A DNA stretch of 35,975 nt. It comes from Maritimibacter sp. Its GTDB lineage: Bacteria > Pseudomonadota > Alphaproteobacteria > Rhodobacterales > Rhodobacteraceae. Every line of letters begins with the position of its first letter. The first letter of the stretch is position 1. Both the position numbers and the translations under genes were made by a program. Location: NCBI GenBank assembly GCA_011389895.1, contig JAABTN010000031.1, positions 1 to 35,975 of the forward strand, in the 5' to 3' direction. Shown piece by piece: positions 7,267-15,808 of this stretch. The notes beneath the pieces are model-generated. The model had not been told where the DNA came from. It searched no databases and worked only from the letters and a program-made list of their open reading frames with translations.

Positions 7267-8424
7267 TCAGTTGCGCTGCCGGTCGTCCAGCCCAAGCCCG
7301 CGCCCTATGATCTCGCGCATGATTTCCGATGTCCCGGCATAGATCCGGCTGATCCGGGCGTCGCGGTAAAGGTGCGAGATTTCGTATTCGTGCATGTAGC
7401 CCGCGCCCCCGTGAAGCTGAAGGCATTCGTCAACGACGCGCCCCTCTACTTCCGACGTGAACAGCTTGGCCTGCGCCGCCATCTCGGCGCTCAATTCGCC
7501 CTTCATGTGTTCCTGTGCGCAGTGGTCGGTCAGCGCCCATGCCGCGTCCAGCTCGGTGCGCATCGACGCCATTTTGAAACGCGAATTCTGGAAGGTGCCG
7601 ATAGGGCGACCGAAGGCCCGGCGCTCCATCACATACTCCATGGTGATGTCAAAGGCGCGCTCGGCCCGGGCGACGAAACCGACCGCCCCGATCAGCCGCT
7701 CTTCGGCGAGGTTCATCATCATCGTCTTGAACCCTCCGGCGGGGTCGCCCAGCACATTGGCTTTCGGCACCTTCACGTTGTCGAAGAAAAGCTCGGCGGT
7801 GTCCTGGCTTTCGAGGCCCACTTTCTTGAGGTTCCGCCCCCGGTCGAACCCTTCCATGCCGTCCTCGACCCAGAACAGCCCGATCTCATGCGGCTTGTCG
7901 GGGTTGGTGCGCGCGGCGACCAACACGAGCCCTGCAAGGTAGCCATTGGAAATATAGGTCTTGGACCCGTTCAGAACCCAATGATCCTCCATCTCGACAG
8001 CCCGTGTCGTGATCCCGGCAAGATCCGATCCCGTGCCCGGTTCAGTCATTGCAATGGCAAGGATGGTTTCGCCCGATACCACCCCCGGCATGAAGCGATC
8101 ACGTTGTTCGTCCGAGGCGAATTTTTGCAGGTAGGGCCCGGTGATACGGTTGTGCAGCCCGAGAAACAGGCCCGGCTCACGCGGCCCGATCTCTTCGCAC
8201 AGGATCATGTCATAGCGAAAATCATCGACGCCGAGGCCACCGTATGCCTCACCCGCATACATGCAGAGAAATCCCTCTTGCCCGGCCTTCTTCCACACCT
8301 CACGCGACACGACACCTGCCGCGCGCCAGTCTTCGGCATGTGGATAGACCTCTTTCTCGGCCCATGCCCGCACTGTTTTTCGAAAAATCTCGTGTTCTTC
8401 GGCATAGATGGTTCGTTTCAGCAT
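7267..8424 (-). CDS. Acyl-CoA dehydrogenase
   Basis: The 385-residue flavoenzyme has the whole family layout: N-terminal helical domain, AMTEPGTGSDLAGI (125-138) and WVLNGSKTYISNG (149-161) of the FAD-binding beta domain, ERRAFGRPIGTFQ (267-279), and the C-terminal QLHGGAGYMHEYEI and RIYAGTSEIMREII. The catalytic Glu of short- and medium-chain enzymes sits in the C-terminal helix; here Glu255 in FVARAERAF aligns instead with the helix-G Glu used by long-chain and isovaleryl-CoA dehydrogenases. A long or branched substrate is therefore likely. It introduces the alpha-beta double bond in beta-oxidation. It is the last gene of the leftward operon, 82 bases after the binding-protein gene. Confidence 0.93.
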   Translation of the reverse strand: MLKRTIYAEEHEIFRKTVRAWAEKEVYPHAEDWRAAGVVSREVWKKAGQEGFLCMYAGEAYGGLGVDDFRYDMILCEEIGPREPGLFLGLHNRITGPYLQKFASDEQRDRFMPGVVSGETILAIAMTEPGTGSDLAGITTRAVEMEDHWVLNGSKTYISNGYLAGLVLVAARTNPDKPHEIGLFWVEDGMEGFDRGRNLKKVGLESQDTAELFFDNVKVPKANVLGDPAGGFKTMMMNLAEERLIGAVGFVARAERAFDITMEYVMERRAFGRPIGTFQNSRFKMASMRTELDAAWALTDHCAQEHMKGELSAEMAAQAKLFTSEVEGRVVDECLQLHGGAGYMHEYEISHLYRDARISRIYAGTSEIMREIIGRGLGLDDRQRN

Positions 8425-8474
8425 CGGGACCTCCGGCTGATCAGGGGAATTTCACTTTTGGGTCTTTTGGGTCA

Positions 8475-8499
8475 GGCGGGGCGACCGGGCCGCCCCGCC
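8475..8499 (-). other. Intercistronic GC-rich hairpin between binding-protein and dehydrogenase genes
   Basis: GGCGGGGCG (8475-8483) and CGCCCCGCC (8491-8499) form a perfect 9-base stem with a 7-base loop. No T-tract follows on either strand, so it looks like an mRNA-stabilising or partial-attenuation stem that keeps binding-protein message high, as seen in many ABC operons. Confidence 0.5.
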
Positions 8500-8506
8500 G
8501 TCTGGA

Positions 8507-9670
8507 TCATTCGATCGTTTGTACGAGCGTCCATGAACCGTTCTCGATACGCGACACGAACACCTCGTCCGCGCCCACGTGGTCCTCGGCCGAAAAATCG
8601 ACGCGGTTGCCCGCGATTTCATCGACGTAATCAAGACCTTCCATCGCTTCGATGAAGCTTTCGCGGGTCAGATCGGGCCCCGCGGCTTCCAGCGCACGGT
8701 GCATGACCTCGGCCCCGGACCGGCCCAAAAGCGCGCCGGTGCCCGGGAAATCTTCTCCCGTGGCTTCCTTGTATTGCGCCATCCATTCGGCGACAGCGGG
8801 TTCACCCACGCGCGCTTCAAGATCCTGCCAACCAGAGCCGGCATAGACGCCATCCATCACGCCCTGCTGGGCAAGCCCCTTGGCAACGACCGTGTGGAAA
8901 CCGGCACCCGACACGTAGAATTTCAGATCATCCATGCCAAGCTTGCTCGCGGTCGCGATGGCGTTGATCTGCTGGGACACACCAAGCGCAAGGCCAACGG
9001 TGTCGCAGCCTGCATCCTTGACCCGGCCAAGCGCCCCGGTGAAATCGCTTTCATCCGGCTTGTGGCCGATCTCGGCCCCCACTTCGATCAGGCCTTCGTC
9101 ACGCAGCGTGTGAACGCCCGCTTCGATTTCCTTGCCGAAGTCGGTCGGCAGGATCATCAGGCAGACTTTCGAGGTGCCTTCGTTCTCGGCCATGTAGCGG
9201 ATCGCCGCGACGGTAGCTTCATAGTAGGACGACGTGCCCGCAAATTTCCACGAGGCAAAGGGTTCGACCATCTGGCGCGCAGCCGTAATGGGCGAGACAT
9301 TGGGGATACCCTTCGGCTCCATCTGCTGGAACATCGCGAGGTTGTGGGGCGTGCCAAGGCTGAGAAGCATGGCAAAAACTTCGTCGCGGTTGATCAGCTT
9401 GTTGGCCGCCTGTGCCGCCTTCGGCACCTGGTAGCCATGATCCTCGACGATATAGTTGATCGTGCGGCCATGAACGCCGCCGTTTTCGTTCACCTCGTCG
9501 AAATAGGCCTGCGCCGCGGACACCGCCGGCACCGAGAAGGGCGCGAAGATGCCCGACAGGTCATGGGCGCCCCCGATCTTGATCTCGTCGTCGGTAACAC
9601 CGGGTGTCTGGGCCATCGCAGGCGTGGCCAGAAATGCCGCCGCTGTGGCCATTGCTTTGATTGATTTCAT
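8507..9670 (-). CDS. ABC transporter periplasmic binding protein, branched-chain amino acid (LivJ-like) family
   Basis: The 387-residue precursor has a signal peptide (MKSIKAMATAAAFLATPAMA, cut near residue 20) and a type I periplasmic-binding fold (Peripla_BP_6), opening with DDEIKIGGAHDLSGIFAPF and containing AQAYFDEVNENGGVHGR. The start at 9670 has GGGAGGAAAAACA before it. It would capture the substrate for LivHMGF. The binding residues cannot be read with confidence, and in this setting (acyl-CoA ligase, dehydrogenase) the ligand is more likely a carboxylic acid, such as a branched, aromatic or terpenoid acid, than an amino acid. It lies between the ligase and the dehydrogenase genes rather than next to the permeases. 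Confidence 0.9.
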   Translation of the reverse strand: MKSIKAMATAAAFLATPAMAQTPGVTDDEIKIGGAHDLSGIFAPFSVPAVSAAQAYFDEVNENGGVHGRTINYIVEDHGYQVPKAAQAANKLINRDEVFAMLLSLGTPHNLAMFQQMEPKGIPNVSPITAARQMVEPFASWKFAGTSSYYEATVAAIRYMAENEGTSKVCLMILPTDFGKEIEAGVHTLRDEGLIEVGAEIGHKPDESDFTGALGRVKDAGCDTVGLALGVSQQINAIATASKLGMDDLKFYVSGAGFHTVVAKGLAQQGVMDGVYAGSGWQDLEARVGEPAVAEWMAQYKEATGEDFPGTGALLGRSGAEVMHRALEAAGPDLTRESFIEAMEGLDYVDEIAGNRVDFSAEDHVGADEVFVSRIENGSWTLVQTIE

Positions 9671-9698
9671 TGTTTTTCCTCCCTTTGGTGACGTTTCG

Positions 9699-11522
9699 TC
9701 AATACATCTCGTCAATGAGCGCGCCGTGGCGATCATTCACGAAATTCCGTTTAAGCTTCATCGTCGGCGTAAGCTCCTCATCCTCGGCCGTGAGCAGGAT
9801 GTCGATCAACCGGAAATCCTTGATCTGTTCGACCTGCGCGAATTGCTTGTTGGTTTCGGCGACCACGCCGCCGATCAGTTCGCGCACCTCCGCCGCCCGG
9901 GTGAGCGAAGCGAAGTCCGAGAACGGGATCTGCCGATCCTGAGCGAATTTCTCGACGTTTTCCTGATCGATCATGATCAGGCAGGTCAGGTATTTGCGCC
10001 GATCCCCGATCACCACGGCATCCGAGACATAGGGCGAGAATTTCAACTTCGACTCGATCTCGGCCGGCGTGATGTTCTTGCCCCCCGCCGTGATGATGAT
10101 GTCCTTCATCCGCCCGGTGATGGTCAGCGCCCCGTCATTGCCGATGCGTCCGATGTCGCCGGTATGAAGCCATCCGTCCGCGTCGATGGTCTCGGCGGTC
10201 TTTTCCGGTTTCTTCCAGTATCCGCCAAAGACACAGGGACCACCGATGAGCAATTCGCCATCGTCGGAGATCCGCAACTCGACACCCGGCAAAGGCTTGC
10301 CCACCGTGCTGACGTTGTTGTCCTCGACCGTGTTGACGGTGGCGACGCCCCCGGTTTCCGTCATCCCGTAGCCTTCGACCAGCGGCACCCCTATGGCTGC
10401 GAACCAGTCGATGAGTTCCGGCGAAATCGGGGCGGCCCCCGAAGTCACCCGGCGCGCGTTGGCAAAGCCCAACATCCGGCGCAGGTTGCGCAACACGGTC
10501 AGCTCGGCGAACAATTTACCCAGCTTCAAACCGATCCCCGGACGCTCGGCCCGGGCATAGGCCCCGCTCAGATACATGGCGAGATCGAAAGCGCGCGCCC
10601 CGATTGGACCGGCTTCCGCCCGCAGGATCATCACGCGGGAATAGACCTTTTCCCAGATGCGCGGCACGCCCGAGAAGGTATCCGGGTTCACCTCTTGCAG
10701 GTTCTCGAACACGGTTTCGGGGCTTTCGGCGAAATTCACCGTGCTCCCATTGGCAATCGGCGCCTCGACCGACACCAGCCGTTCCAGAACGTGACACAGC
10801 GGCAGAAAGCAAAGCTGCTCGTCGGTCTCGTCGAAATCCAGCATCTGCTCGCCCGCAACAAGCTGATAGACCATGTTGCGATGGGTCAGGATCGCGCCCT
10901 TGGGCGGCCCGGTCGTGCCGGAGGTGTAGATCAACATGCGCGGGTCTTCGGGCTTTGCTGCCTTCAACGCCGCCTCGAACCGGTCTGGGTTTTCCGCCTT
11001 TTCGCCAAGCGCATAAAGCTCGTCGAGAAACATCACCTGGTCGTCGCTGAAGGTGGCAAGCCCTTCGCGATCGAATACCACCACGTGCTCGACCCCGGCC
11101 ATGTCGCCGCGCGCATCCAGCCATTTATCAAGCTGTTCATCGTTCTCGACAAACAGCACCCGCGCGCCGCTGTCATTGGCGAGATAGGCAAGCTGCTGGG
11201 CGCTGTCGGTCGTATAGACCCCGGCGGGAATGGCCCCGATGGCAGCCGCGGCGAGATCGGCATAAATCCATTCGCGTCGATCCTCGGCCAAGATCAGGAC
11301 CGCCTCGCCCTTGGCGACCCCCAGCTCCATCAACGCCAGCCCGATCTTCTTCGCGCTGTCGTAATAGGTTGCCCAGGAGTATTCCTGCCAGATACCCAGC
11401 TCTTTCTCGCGGTGGCACACCCGGTCGCCGTAGTGCGCACAACGGGCGGCCCAAAGGCTCACGATGGTATCATGCCCATCGAACGCGATGGGGTCTTGGG
11501 GATTGATCCGGCTCATCTCCAT
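9699..11522 (-). CDS. AMP-dependent acyl-CoA ligase (long-chain fatty acid-CoA ligase type)
   Basis: This 607-residue adenylating enzyme has LIYTSGTTGPPKGAILTH (P-loop near residue 200), VEGYGMTETGG, WLHTGDIGRIGNDGALTITGR with the family Asp and Arg, KDIIITAGGKNITPAEIE, and the C-terminal LTPTMKLKRNFV lysine motif. The long insertion and LTPTMKLKR end place it with long-chain (FACS/bubblegum-like) ligases. It makes an acyl-CoA from a free acid, ATP and CoA. Three ATGs compete (11540, 11522, 11516); I chose 11522 because AAGAGG lies eight bases upstream, while 11516 gives a textbook ATGA overlap with the livF stop but has no spaced ribosome-binding site. It probably activates the acid imported by the Liv proteins. 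Confidence 0.92.
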   Translation of the reverse strand: MEMSRINPQDPIAFDGHDTIVSLWAARCAHYGDRVCHREKELGIWQEYSWATYYDSAKKIGLALMELGVAKGEAVLILAEDRREWIYADLAAAAIGAIPAGVYTTDSAQQLAYLANDSGARVLFVENDEQLDKWLDARGDMAGVEHVVVFDREGLATFSDDQVMFLDELYALGEKAENPDRFEAALKAAKPEDPRMLIYTSGTTGPPKGAILTHRNMVYQLVAGEQMLDFDETDEQLCFLPLCHVLERLVSVEAPIANGSTVNFAESPETVFENLQEVNPDTFSGVPRIWEKVYSRVMILRAEAGPIGARAFDLAMYLSGAYARAERPGIGLKLGKLFAELTVLRNLRRMLGFANARRVTSGAAPISPELIDWFAAIGVPLVEGYGMTETGGVATVNTVEDNNVSTVGKPLPGVELRISDDGELLIGGPCVFGGYWKKPEKTAETIDADGWLHTGDIGRIGNDGALTITGRMKDIIITAGGKNITPAEIESKLKFSPYVSDAVVIGDRRKYLTCLIMIDQENVEKFAQDRQIPFSDFASLTRAAEVRELIGGVVAETNKQFAQVEQIKDFRLIDILLTAEDEELTPTMKLKRNFVNDRHGALIDEMY

Positions 11523-12274
11523 GTCTTGCGCCTCTTCCATCGTTTCTGCCCACGCTGGGTTTCTTCGGTGCGGCCAAGGTAGAATTCCTGAATGTCATCC
11601 GATGCTGCCAGATCTTCGCTCGCCCCGGTCATCACGATCCGGCCCATTTCCAGCACATATCCGCGATGCGCCGTTTCCAGCGCGATGTGGGCGTTCTGCT
11701 CGACCAGAAGCATGGTGACGCCCTCGTCACGATTGAGCCGCGCGATGATACCGAAAATCTCCTGTGTCAGAAGCGGAGAAAGACCCAGAGACGGCTCATC
11801 CAGCATGAGAAGCTTCGGCTCGGACATCAAACCCCGTCCAATCGCCAGCATCTGTTGCTGCCCGCCCGACAGGAACCCGGCCGCCTGCCTGCGCCGTTCC
11901 TTCAGGATCGGGAAATACTGGTAAACAAGATCGAGATCGGTCGAAAGATCGCCTTTGCGGGTGAAACCGCCGAGACGCAGGTTTTCTTCGATCGAGAGGT
12001 AAGGAAACACCTCGCGCCCTTCCGGGACAAGGCTGATCCCGCGCTGCACCACCCGGTCGGGGTCAAGCCCCGCGATGGTCTGACCAAGAAAGTCGATCTG
12101 GCCCTTTTCCGGGTCCATGAGGCCCGCGATGGTCTTCATCAACGTGGTCTTCCCGGCGCCGTTGGCCCCGAGAATGGTGACGATCTCGCCCTCTTCCACG
12201 TCAATCGAAACGCCGCGCAGCGCCATGATCGCACCGTAGAAGGTTTCAAGGTTGCGAACGGACAAGACGGTCAT
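11513..12274 (-). CDS. livF: ABC transporter ATP-binding protein LivF
   Basis: A 253-residue ATPase with Walker A GANGAGKT (36-43), the FLSGGQQQMLAIGRGL signature and Walker B LLMLDEPSLGLSP, plus ISLVPEGREVFPYLSIEENL, which is typical of LivF. It energises import through LivH and LivM as one of two different ATPases. The C-terminal tail (EETQRGQKRWKRRKTWR) is unusually basic and overlaps the start of the ligase gene. Its start overlaps the livG stop by 4 bases (ATGA). Confidence 0.94.
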   Translation of the reverse strand: MTVLSVRNLETFYGAIMALRGVSIDVEEGEIVTILGANGAGKTTLMKTIAGLMDPEKGQIDFLGQTIAGLDPDRVVQRGISLVPEGREVFPYLSIEENLRLGGFTRKGDLSTDLDLVYQYFPILKERRRQAAGFLSGGQQQMLAIGRGLMSEPKLLMLDEPSLGLSPLLTQEIFGIIARLNRDEGVTMLLVEQNAHIALETAHRGYVLEMGRIVMTGASEDLAASDDIQEFYLGRTEETQRGQKRWKRRKTWR

Positions 12275-13047
12275 GCGGCCTCCTCCCCGGGGGTGCCGAG
12301 ATAGGCCGCCTGCACCTGCGGATCGGCTTGCACTTCATGCGCCGTGCCCATGGCGAGCGGTCTGCCATTGGCCACCGCCAGCACACGGTCGGACACCTGT
12401 GTCACGAGGCTCATGTCATGCTCGACCATAAGAACGGTCAGCCCCATGTCGCGCCGCATATCCTCGATCCAGAACGCGACATCCTGAGATTCCTCGACCG
12501 AAAGGCCGCTCGCCGGTTCGTCGAGCAGGATGAGCTTTGGACCAATGGCAAGCGCGCGACCGATCTCGACCACCTTGCGCACCCCGTAGGGCAGGCCCGC
12601 GATCATCTTCTTGCGGTAGGCTTCAAGCTCAAGAAAGGCGATCACCTCTTCAACCCGCTTGCGATGCGCCCGCTCGGCCTGCCGCACCTTCGGCATGAAC
12701 AGCATGTTCTGCACGAAATTCGTGGTGCTGTGGGTGTGACGTCCCATCAGAAGGTTGGCCAGCACCGTGGAGTGATCGAACAACTCGATGTTCTGGAACG
12801 TCCGCGCGATTCCGAGACGGGCGATATCATGGGCCTTCAGCCCGGTGATGTCCTTCCCGTCGAAATGGATGGTGCCGCGTGTCGGTTCATAGATCCGGCT
12901 GATCAGGTTGAAAATCGTCGACTTCCCGGCCCCGTTCGGGCCGATGATGGCAAACACCTCACCCGGCTCGACCGCGAACGACACGCCATCCACCGCTTTC
13001 ACGCCACCGAAATGGATCGCCAGATCCTTGACCTGAAGTAAGCTCAT
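12271..13047 (-). CDS. livG: ABC transporter ATP-binding protein LivG
   Basis: A 258-residue ATPase with Walker A GPNGAGKS (36-43) and Walker B LILLDEPASGLS. The signature is LPYGVRKVVEIGRAL, the LPYG form usual for LivG instead of LSGG. The RTFQNIELFDHSTVLANLLMG stretch and the C-terminal LGT region fit the family. The start at 13047 overlaps the livM stop as ATGA; the frame is open further upstream but that part lies inside livM. It pairs with LivF under the LivHM permease. Confidence 0.94.
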   Translation of the reverse strand: MSLLQVKDLAIHFGGVKAVDGVSFAVEPGEVFAIIGPNGAGKSTIFNLISRIYEPTRGTIHFDGKDITGLKAHDIARLGIARTFQNIELFDHSTVLANLLMGRHTHSTTNFVQNMLFMPKVRQAERAHRKRVEEVIAFLELEAYRKKMIAGLPYGVRKVVEIGRALAIGPKLILLDEPASGLSVEESQDVAFWIEDMRRDMGLTVLMVEHDMSLVTQVSDRVLAVANGRPLAMGTAHEVQADPQVQAAYLGTPGEEAA

Positions 13048-14141
13048 TTCATGCGCTCCGTCTTGAGATAGGACTTCTGGCGTCGGAACATGTCGCGCCG
13101 GGCGAGCGGGAAGATCTCGAACCAGGTCCGGATCTTGAGCCATCGACCGTAAAGCCCTGTCGGCTCGAAGATGATGAACAGGATCAGGATGACCGAGAAC
13201 AACATCGTGTCGAGACCGGGGATTGAGCCGATATCGATCCCGGTCGACGCATTCAGGTTGTCACGCAGGATCGCGATGACCTGTGGCATGCCGGTGATCA
13301 GGATCGCCCCAAGGAACGCACCCTGGATGAACCCGAGCCCGCCGATGGTCACCACGAGCAGCAGGTTGATCGAGATGAAGATCGAAAAGAGCTCGTAGTT
13401 GAAGAACCCGATGTAATGGCCCATGAGCGCACCGGCGAGCCCGGTGACACCCGAGGACAGGCCAAAGGCCAGCGATTTGGTCCGCGTCACGTTGATGCCA
13501 AGGGCGCGCGCGGAAACTTCGCTATCGCGCACGGCGAGAAACGAACGGCCCGTGGGCGAGCGCATCAAGTTGGCATAGCCCCATGTGACGAGGGCCACGA
13601 TCCCGAGCGTCAGCCAATAGAAATTTTCCAGCTCGCCGTAACGATCGAAGCTGATCCCGAAGAACGTGATGGTGGGGGCCATGATACCCCCGACCCCGCC
13701 GGTGATCGGTTCGAGCAAGATCACAAGTTCCTCGACGATGACAAACACCGCAAGCGTCGCGATGGCGAGGTAAATACCTGACATGCGCACCGCCGGAATG
13801 GCGATCACCGCCCCGAACACCCCGGCCACGATCCCCGCGGCGGGCAAGGCGACCCAGAACGGCATCCCCACGTTCATCAGCGCCGCGTCGGTATAGGCCC
13901 CGATCGCGAGAAAGGCGGCATGGCCCAAAGACACCTGCCCGGTGTGACCCACGGCGATCATCAGCCCCATGCCTGCCAGCGCCCAGATAAGCGTATTGGC
14001 CGCTTCGGCGAGATAGTATTCGCCGACGAAGAACGGCAGGAGGATCATGATGCCAAGCAGCACGACGATCTTGCCCCGGGACCACCCGTGTTCATGCAGG
14101 TCGATGTCGGGATCATAGCTTTTCTTGAAAACAACACGCAT
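13044..14141 (-). CDS. livM: ABC transporter permease LivM
   Basis: A 365-residue membrane protein of the BPD_transp_2 family with roughly nine hydrophobic segments after a polar N-terminus (residues 1-23, with HEHGWSRG). It has GHTGQVSLGHAAFLAIGAY, the conserved G-Q-x-SLGHAAF motif of LivM, and GRSFLAVRDSEVSARALGIN, the EAA-like loop that contacts the ATPases. It forms the inner-membrane channel with LivH. It starts 3 bases after the livH stop and overlaps livG by 4 bases. Confidence 0.93.
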   Translation of the reverse strand: MRVVFKKSYDPDIDLHEHGWSRGKIVVLLGIMILLPFFVGEYYLAEAANTLIWALAGMGLMIAVGHTGQVSLGHAAFLAIGAYTDAALMNVGMPFWVALPAAGIVAGVFGAVIAIPAVRMSGIYLAIATLAVFVIVEELVILLEPITGGVGGIMAPTITFFGISFDRYGELENFYWLTLGIVALVTWGYANLMRSPTGRSFLAVRDSEVSARALGINVTRTKSLAFGLSSGVTGLAGALMGHYIGFFNYELFSIFISINLLLVVTIGGLGFIQGAFLGAILITGMPQVIAILRDNLNASTGIDIGSIPGLDTMLFSVILILFIIFEPTGLYGRWLKIRTWFEIFPLARRDMFRRQKSYLKTERMK

Positions 14142-14144
14142 GGC

Positions 14145-15020
14145 TCAGACCTTCTTCATCTGGATCTGGGCAAACAGACCGCCGGGCCGGGTGACGAGAA
14201 CCAGCAGCATGATGATATAGGGCGACATTTTCGCCAGCTCGCCGGGCGCATACCGGCCCGCGACAGGTTCGACCACACCGATGATGAGACCACCCAGAAG
14301 CGCCCCGGGAAGCGATCCGAGGCCGCCGATCACGGCCGCCGCAAAGGCCTTGAGCCCCAAAAGCCCGATGTTGGGATCAATCGCGCCGCGCGTTGCATAA
14401 AGCACCCCGGCGACCGTCGCGACCGCGCCGGACAGCCCCCAGATCAGCGAATTGATCCGCATCACCGGCACGCCGACGATATAGGCCGCCATTTGGTTCT
14501 GGCTCGCCGCCTGCGCGGCCAGCCCGATCTTGGTGAAGGCGAAAAACGCCCAAAGCGCGAGGGTCAGAACCACGGTGACCGCGATGGTGACAAGGTCCGA
14601 GACCGAGATGACGATCCCGCCCCCCCGCAGGTTCATCCCGGCAAAGGGGGTTTCGAGCACAAGGGGCGTGTAGCCCCAGATCGACCCGGCGACAAAGCGG
14701 AACACGAACCCGAGCGCGATGGTGAGAATGACCAGCGCGAATTGCGGTTGCCCGAAAATGCGCCGCACCACGACACGCTCGACCCCCCACCCGATGCCGA
14801 ACATGAGAACGATGGCGATGATCACGGCAAGCCCGAAGGGCAGCCCGGCCTGCTCGCTGTTGCCGAGGCCGAGTGCGATGAACGCGCCGAGCATCATCAT
14901 GTCCCCTTGGGCGAAATTCACCCCTTCGGACGCTTTGTAGATAAGCACGAACCCAAGCGCGACGAGGCCGTAGATACACCCGTTGGCCAGTCCGCCGATA
15001 ACAAGTTGAAGCAGCTCCAT
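14145..15020 (-). CDS. livH: ABC transporter permease LivH
   Basis: A 291-residue BPD_transp_2 permease with about eight hydrophobic segments. GLANGCIYGLVALGFVLIYKASEGVNFAQGDMMMLGAF is characteristic LivH sequence in two parts (residues 9-46), and the loop ASQNQMAAYIVGVPVMRINSL binds the ATPase. I chose the ATG at 15020 because homologues begin at MELLQLVIGGL and the upstream frame runs through the promoter. No ribosome-binding site stands before this ATG; instead it overlaps the stop of a 14-codon leader (TGATG), so translation is probably coupled to that leader. Confidence 0.92.
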   Translation of the reverse strand: MELLQLVIGGLANGCIYGLVALGFVLIYKASEGVNFAQGDMMMLGAFIALGLGNSEQAGLPFGLAVIIAIVLMFGIGWGVERVVVRRIFGQPQFALVILTIALGFVFRFVAGSIWGYTPLVLETPFAGMNLRGGGIVISVSDLVTIAVTVVLTLALWAFFAFTKIGLAAQAASQNQMAAYIVGVPVMRINSLIWGLSGAVATVAGVLYATRGAIDPNIGLLGLKAFAAAVIGGLGSLPGALLGGLIIGVVEPVAGRYAPGELAKMSPYIIMLLVLVTRPGGLFAQIQMKKV

Positions 15021-15064
15021 CAGCGAAGCCCGGGCGCAATCGCGCCGTCCTTGGTAAGTGCCAT
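15020..15064 (-). CDS. 14-residue leader peptide coupled to livH
   Basis: The reading frame MALTKDGAIAPGLR starts at an ATG (15064) preceded by a strong ribosome-binding site (GGGAGGAGACGAC) and ends in TGA whose last two bases begin the livH ATG (TGATG). It is the first open frame after the predicted promoter and carries the only good ribosome-binding site for the operon's start. It contains no run of Leu, Ile or Val codons, so it is not a classical attenuation leader; translational coupling of livH is the simplest role. Confidence 0.6.
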   Translation of the reverse strand: MALTKDGAIAPGLR

Positions 15065-15092
15065 GTCGTCTCCTCCCTGTCGGACATGAACG

Positions 15093-15136
15093 CTGTTGAC
15101 ACGATTTAAACACTCGTGTTCAATTTCCGTCAACAG
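15093..15136. promoter_or_regulatory. Divergent overlapping promoters with a TetR-type operator
   Basis: Forward promoter: TTGACA (15096-15101), 17 bases, TTCAAT (15119-15124), reading to tetR. Reverse promoter: TTGACG (15133-15128), 17 bases, TTTAAA (15110-15105), reading to the liv operon. Between them lies the near-perfect palindrome TTAAACACTCGTGTTCAA (15106-15123), one mismatch per 8-base arm, the likely operator. An outer perfect inverted repeat, CTGTTGAC (15093-15100) and GTCAACAG (15129-15136), encloses it. A regulator bound to the centre would block both promoters. Confidence 0.65.
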
Positions 15137-15161
15137 TGATGTTCTGAAAGATCCCCAAACC

Positions 15162-15782
15162 ATGAATATCGCCACCCTACGCATACATCAGGCGGCCATG
15201 CGACTCTTTGCTGCTGACGGCGGGAAAAACGTTGCGGTAAGTGAACTGGCGCGTGAGGCCGGGCTGTCGCGTGGCACGATCTACAACAACGTCGACGCCC
15301 CGACGGCGCTATTCGATTCGGTCTGCGACACCGTCGCGACCGAGTTTCGAAGCTCGATCGCGGCGGCCTGTTCCGAGATGACGAACCCGGCCGAGAAAAT
15401 CTCGGCCTCGGTGCGGCTGTGCGTGCGCCGGGTGCATGATGACCCCGATTGGGGGCACTTCATCGCGCGTTACGCGATGATGGAGCCGAAGCTTGGAAGC
15501 TTCTGGGCCGAAATGCCGGCCGAAGAGCTTCGCCGGGGTCTCGCATCGGGCCGGTTCACGTTCCATCGCACCCAGGTCGCCTCGATCACCGCGACGGCGG
15601 GGGGTGCAACGTTTGGCGCAATGAGCCTTGTCCTCGACGGGCGCCGCACGTGGCGCGAGGCGGGGTCGGACACCGCCGAAATCATTCTGCGCGGCATCGG
15701 CATCGACAAGGCCGAGGCGCGCGAGATCACCCAGAAAGAGCTTACGCCCCTACCCCGCTTGGCCGTGTTCGACACGGCCTGA
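15162..15782 (+). CDS. TetR/AcrR-family transcriptional regulator
   Basis: The 206-residue protein has an N-terminal DNA-binding domain, with a helix-turn-helix at about residues 25-44 ([20 protein letters not shown]), and a helical ligand-binding C-terminal part that I cannot assign to a subtype. It stands between the two divergent operons, directly beside the palindrome at 15106-15123. It most likely represses both itself with the thiolase operon and the liv operon, and releases them on binding the substrate or its CoA ester. The ligand is inference. The start at 15162 places the HTH normally. A 26-base gap separates it from the thiolase gene. Confidence 0.88.
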   Translation: MNIATLRIHQAAMRLFAADGGKNVAVSELAREAGLSRGTIYNNVDAPTALFDSVCDTVATEFRSSIAAACSEMTNPAEKISASVRLCVRRVHDDPDWGHFIARYAMMEPKLGSFWAEMPAEELRRGLASGRFTFHRTQVASITATAGGATFGAMSLVLDGRRTWREAGSDTAEIILRGIGIDKAEAREITQKELTPLPRLAVFDTA

Positions 15783-15808
15783 GGGACGGGCACAACGGGA
15801 GGAAGACC

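Noticed and set aside
9549..11582. Long open frame of more than 600 codons on the forward strand
   Set aside because: It is antisense to the acyl-CoA ligase, which has all its family motifs. The frame is rich in His, Arg, Asp and Pro, as expected from the complement of a GC-rich gene.
15020..15064. Leader peptide as a classical amino acid attenuator
   Set aside because: It contains no cluster of regulatory amino acid codons and no terminator/antiterminator pair is visible before livH.
13920..15089. Forward-strand open frame over livM and livH
   Set aside because: Composition (His, Asp, Arg, Pro, Gln rich) is that of an antisense frame, and it runs into the liv promoter region.
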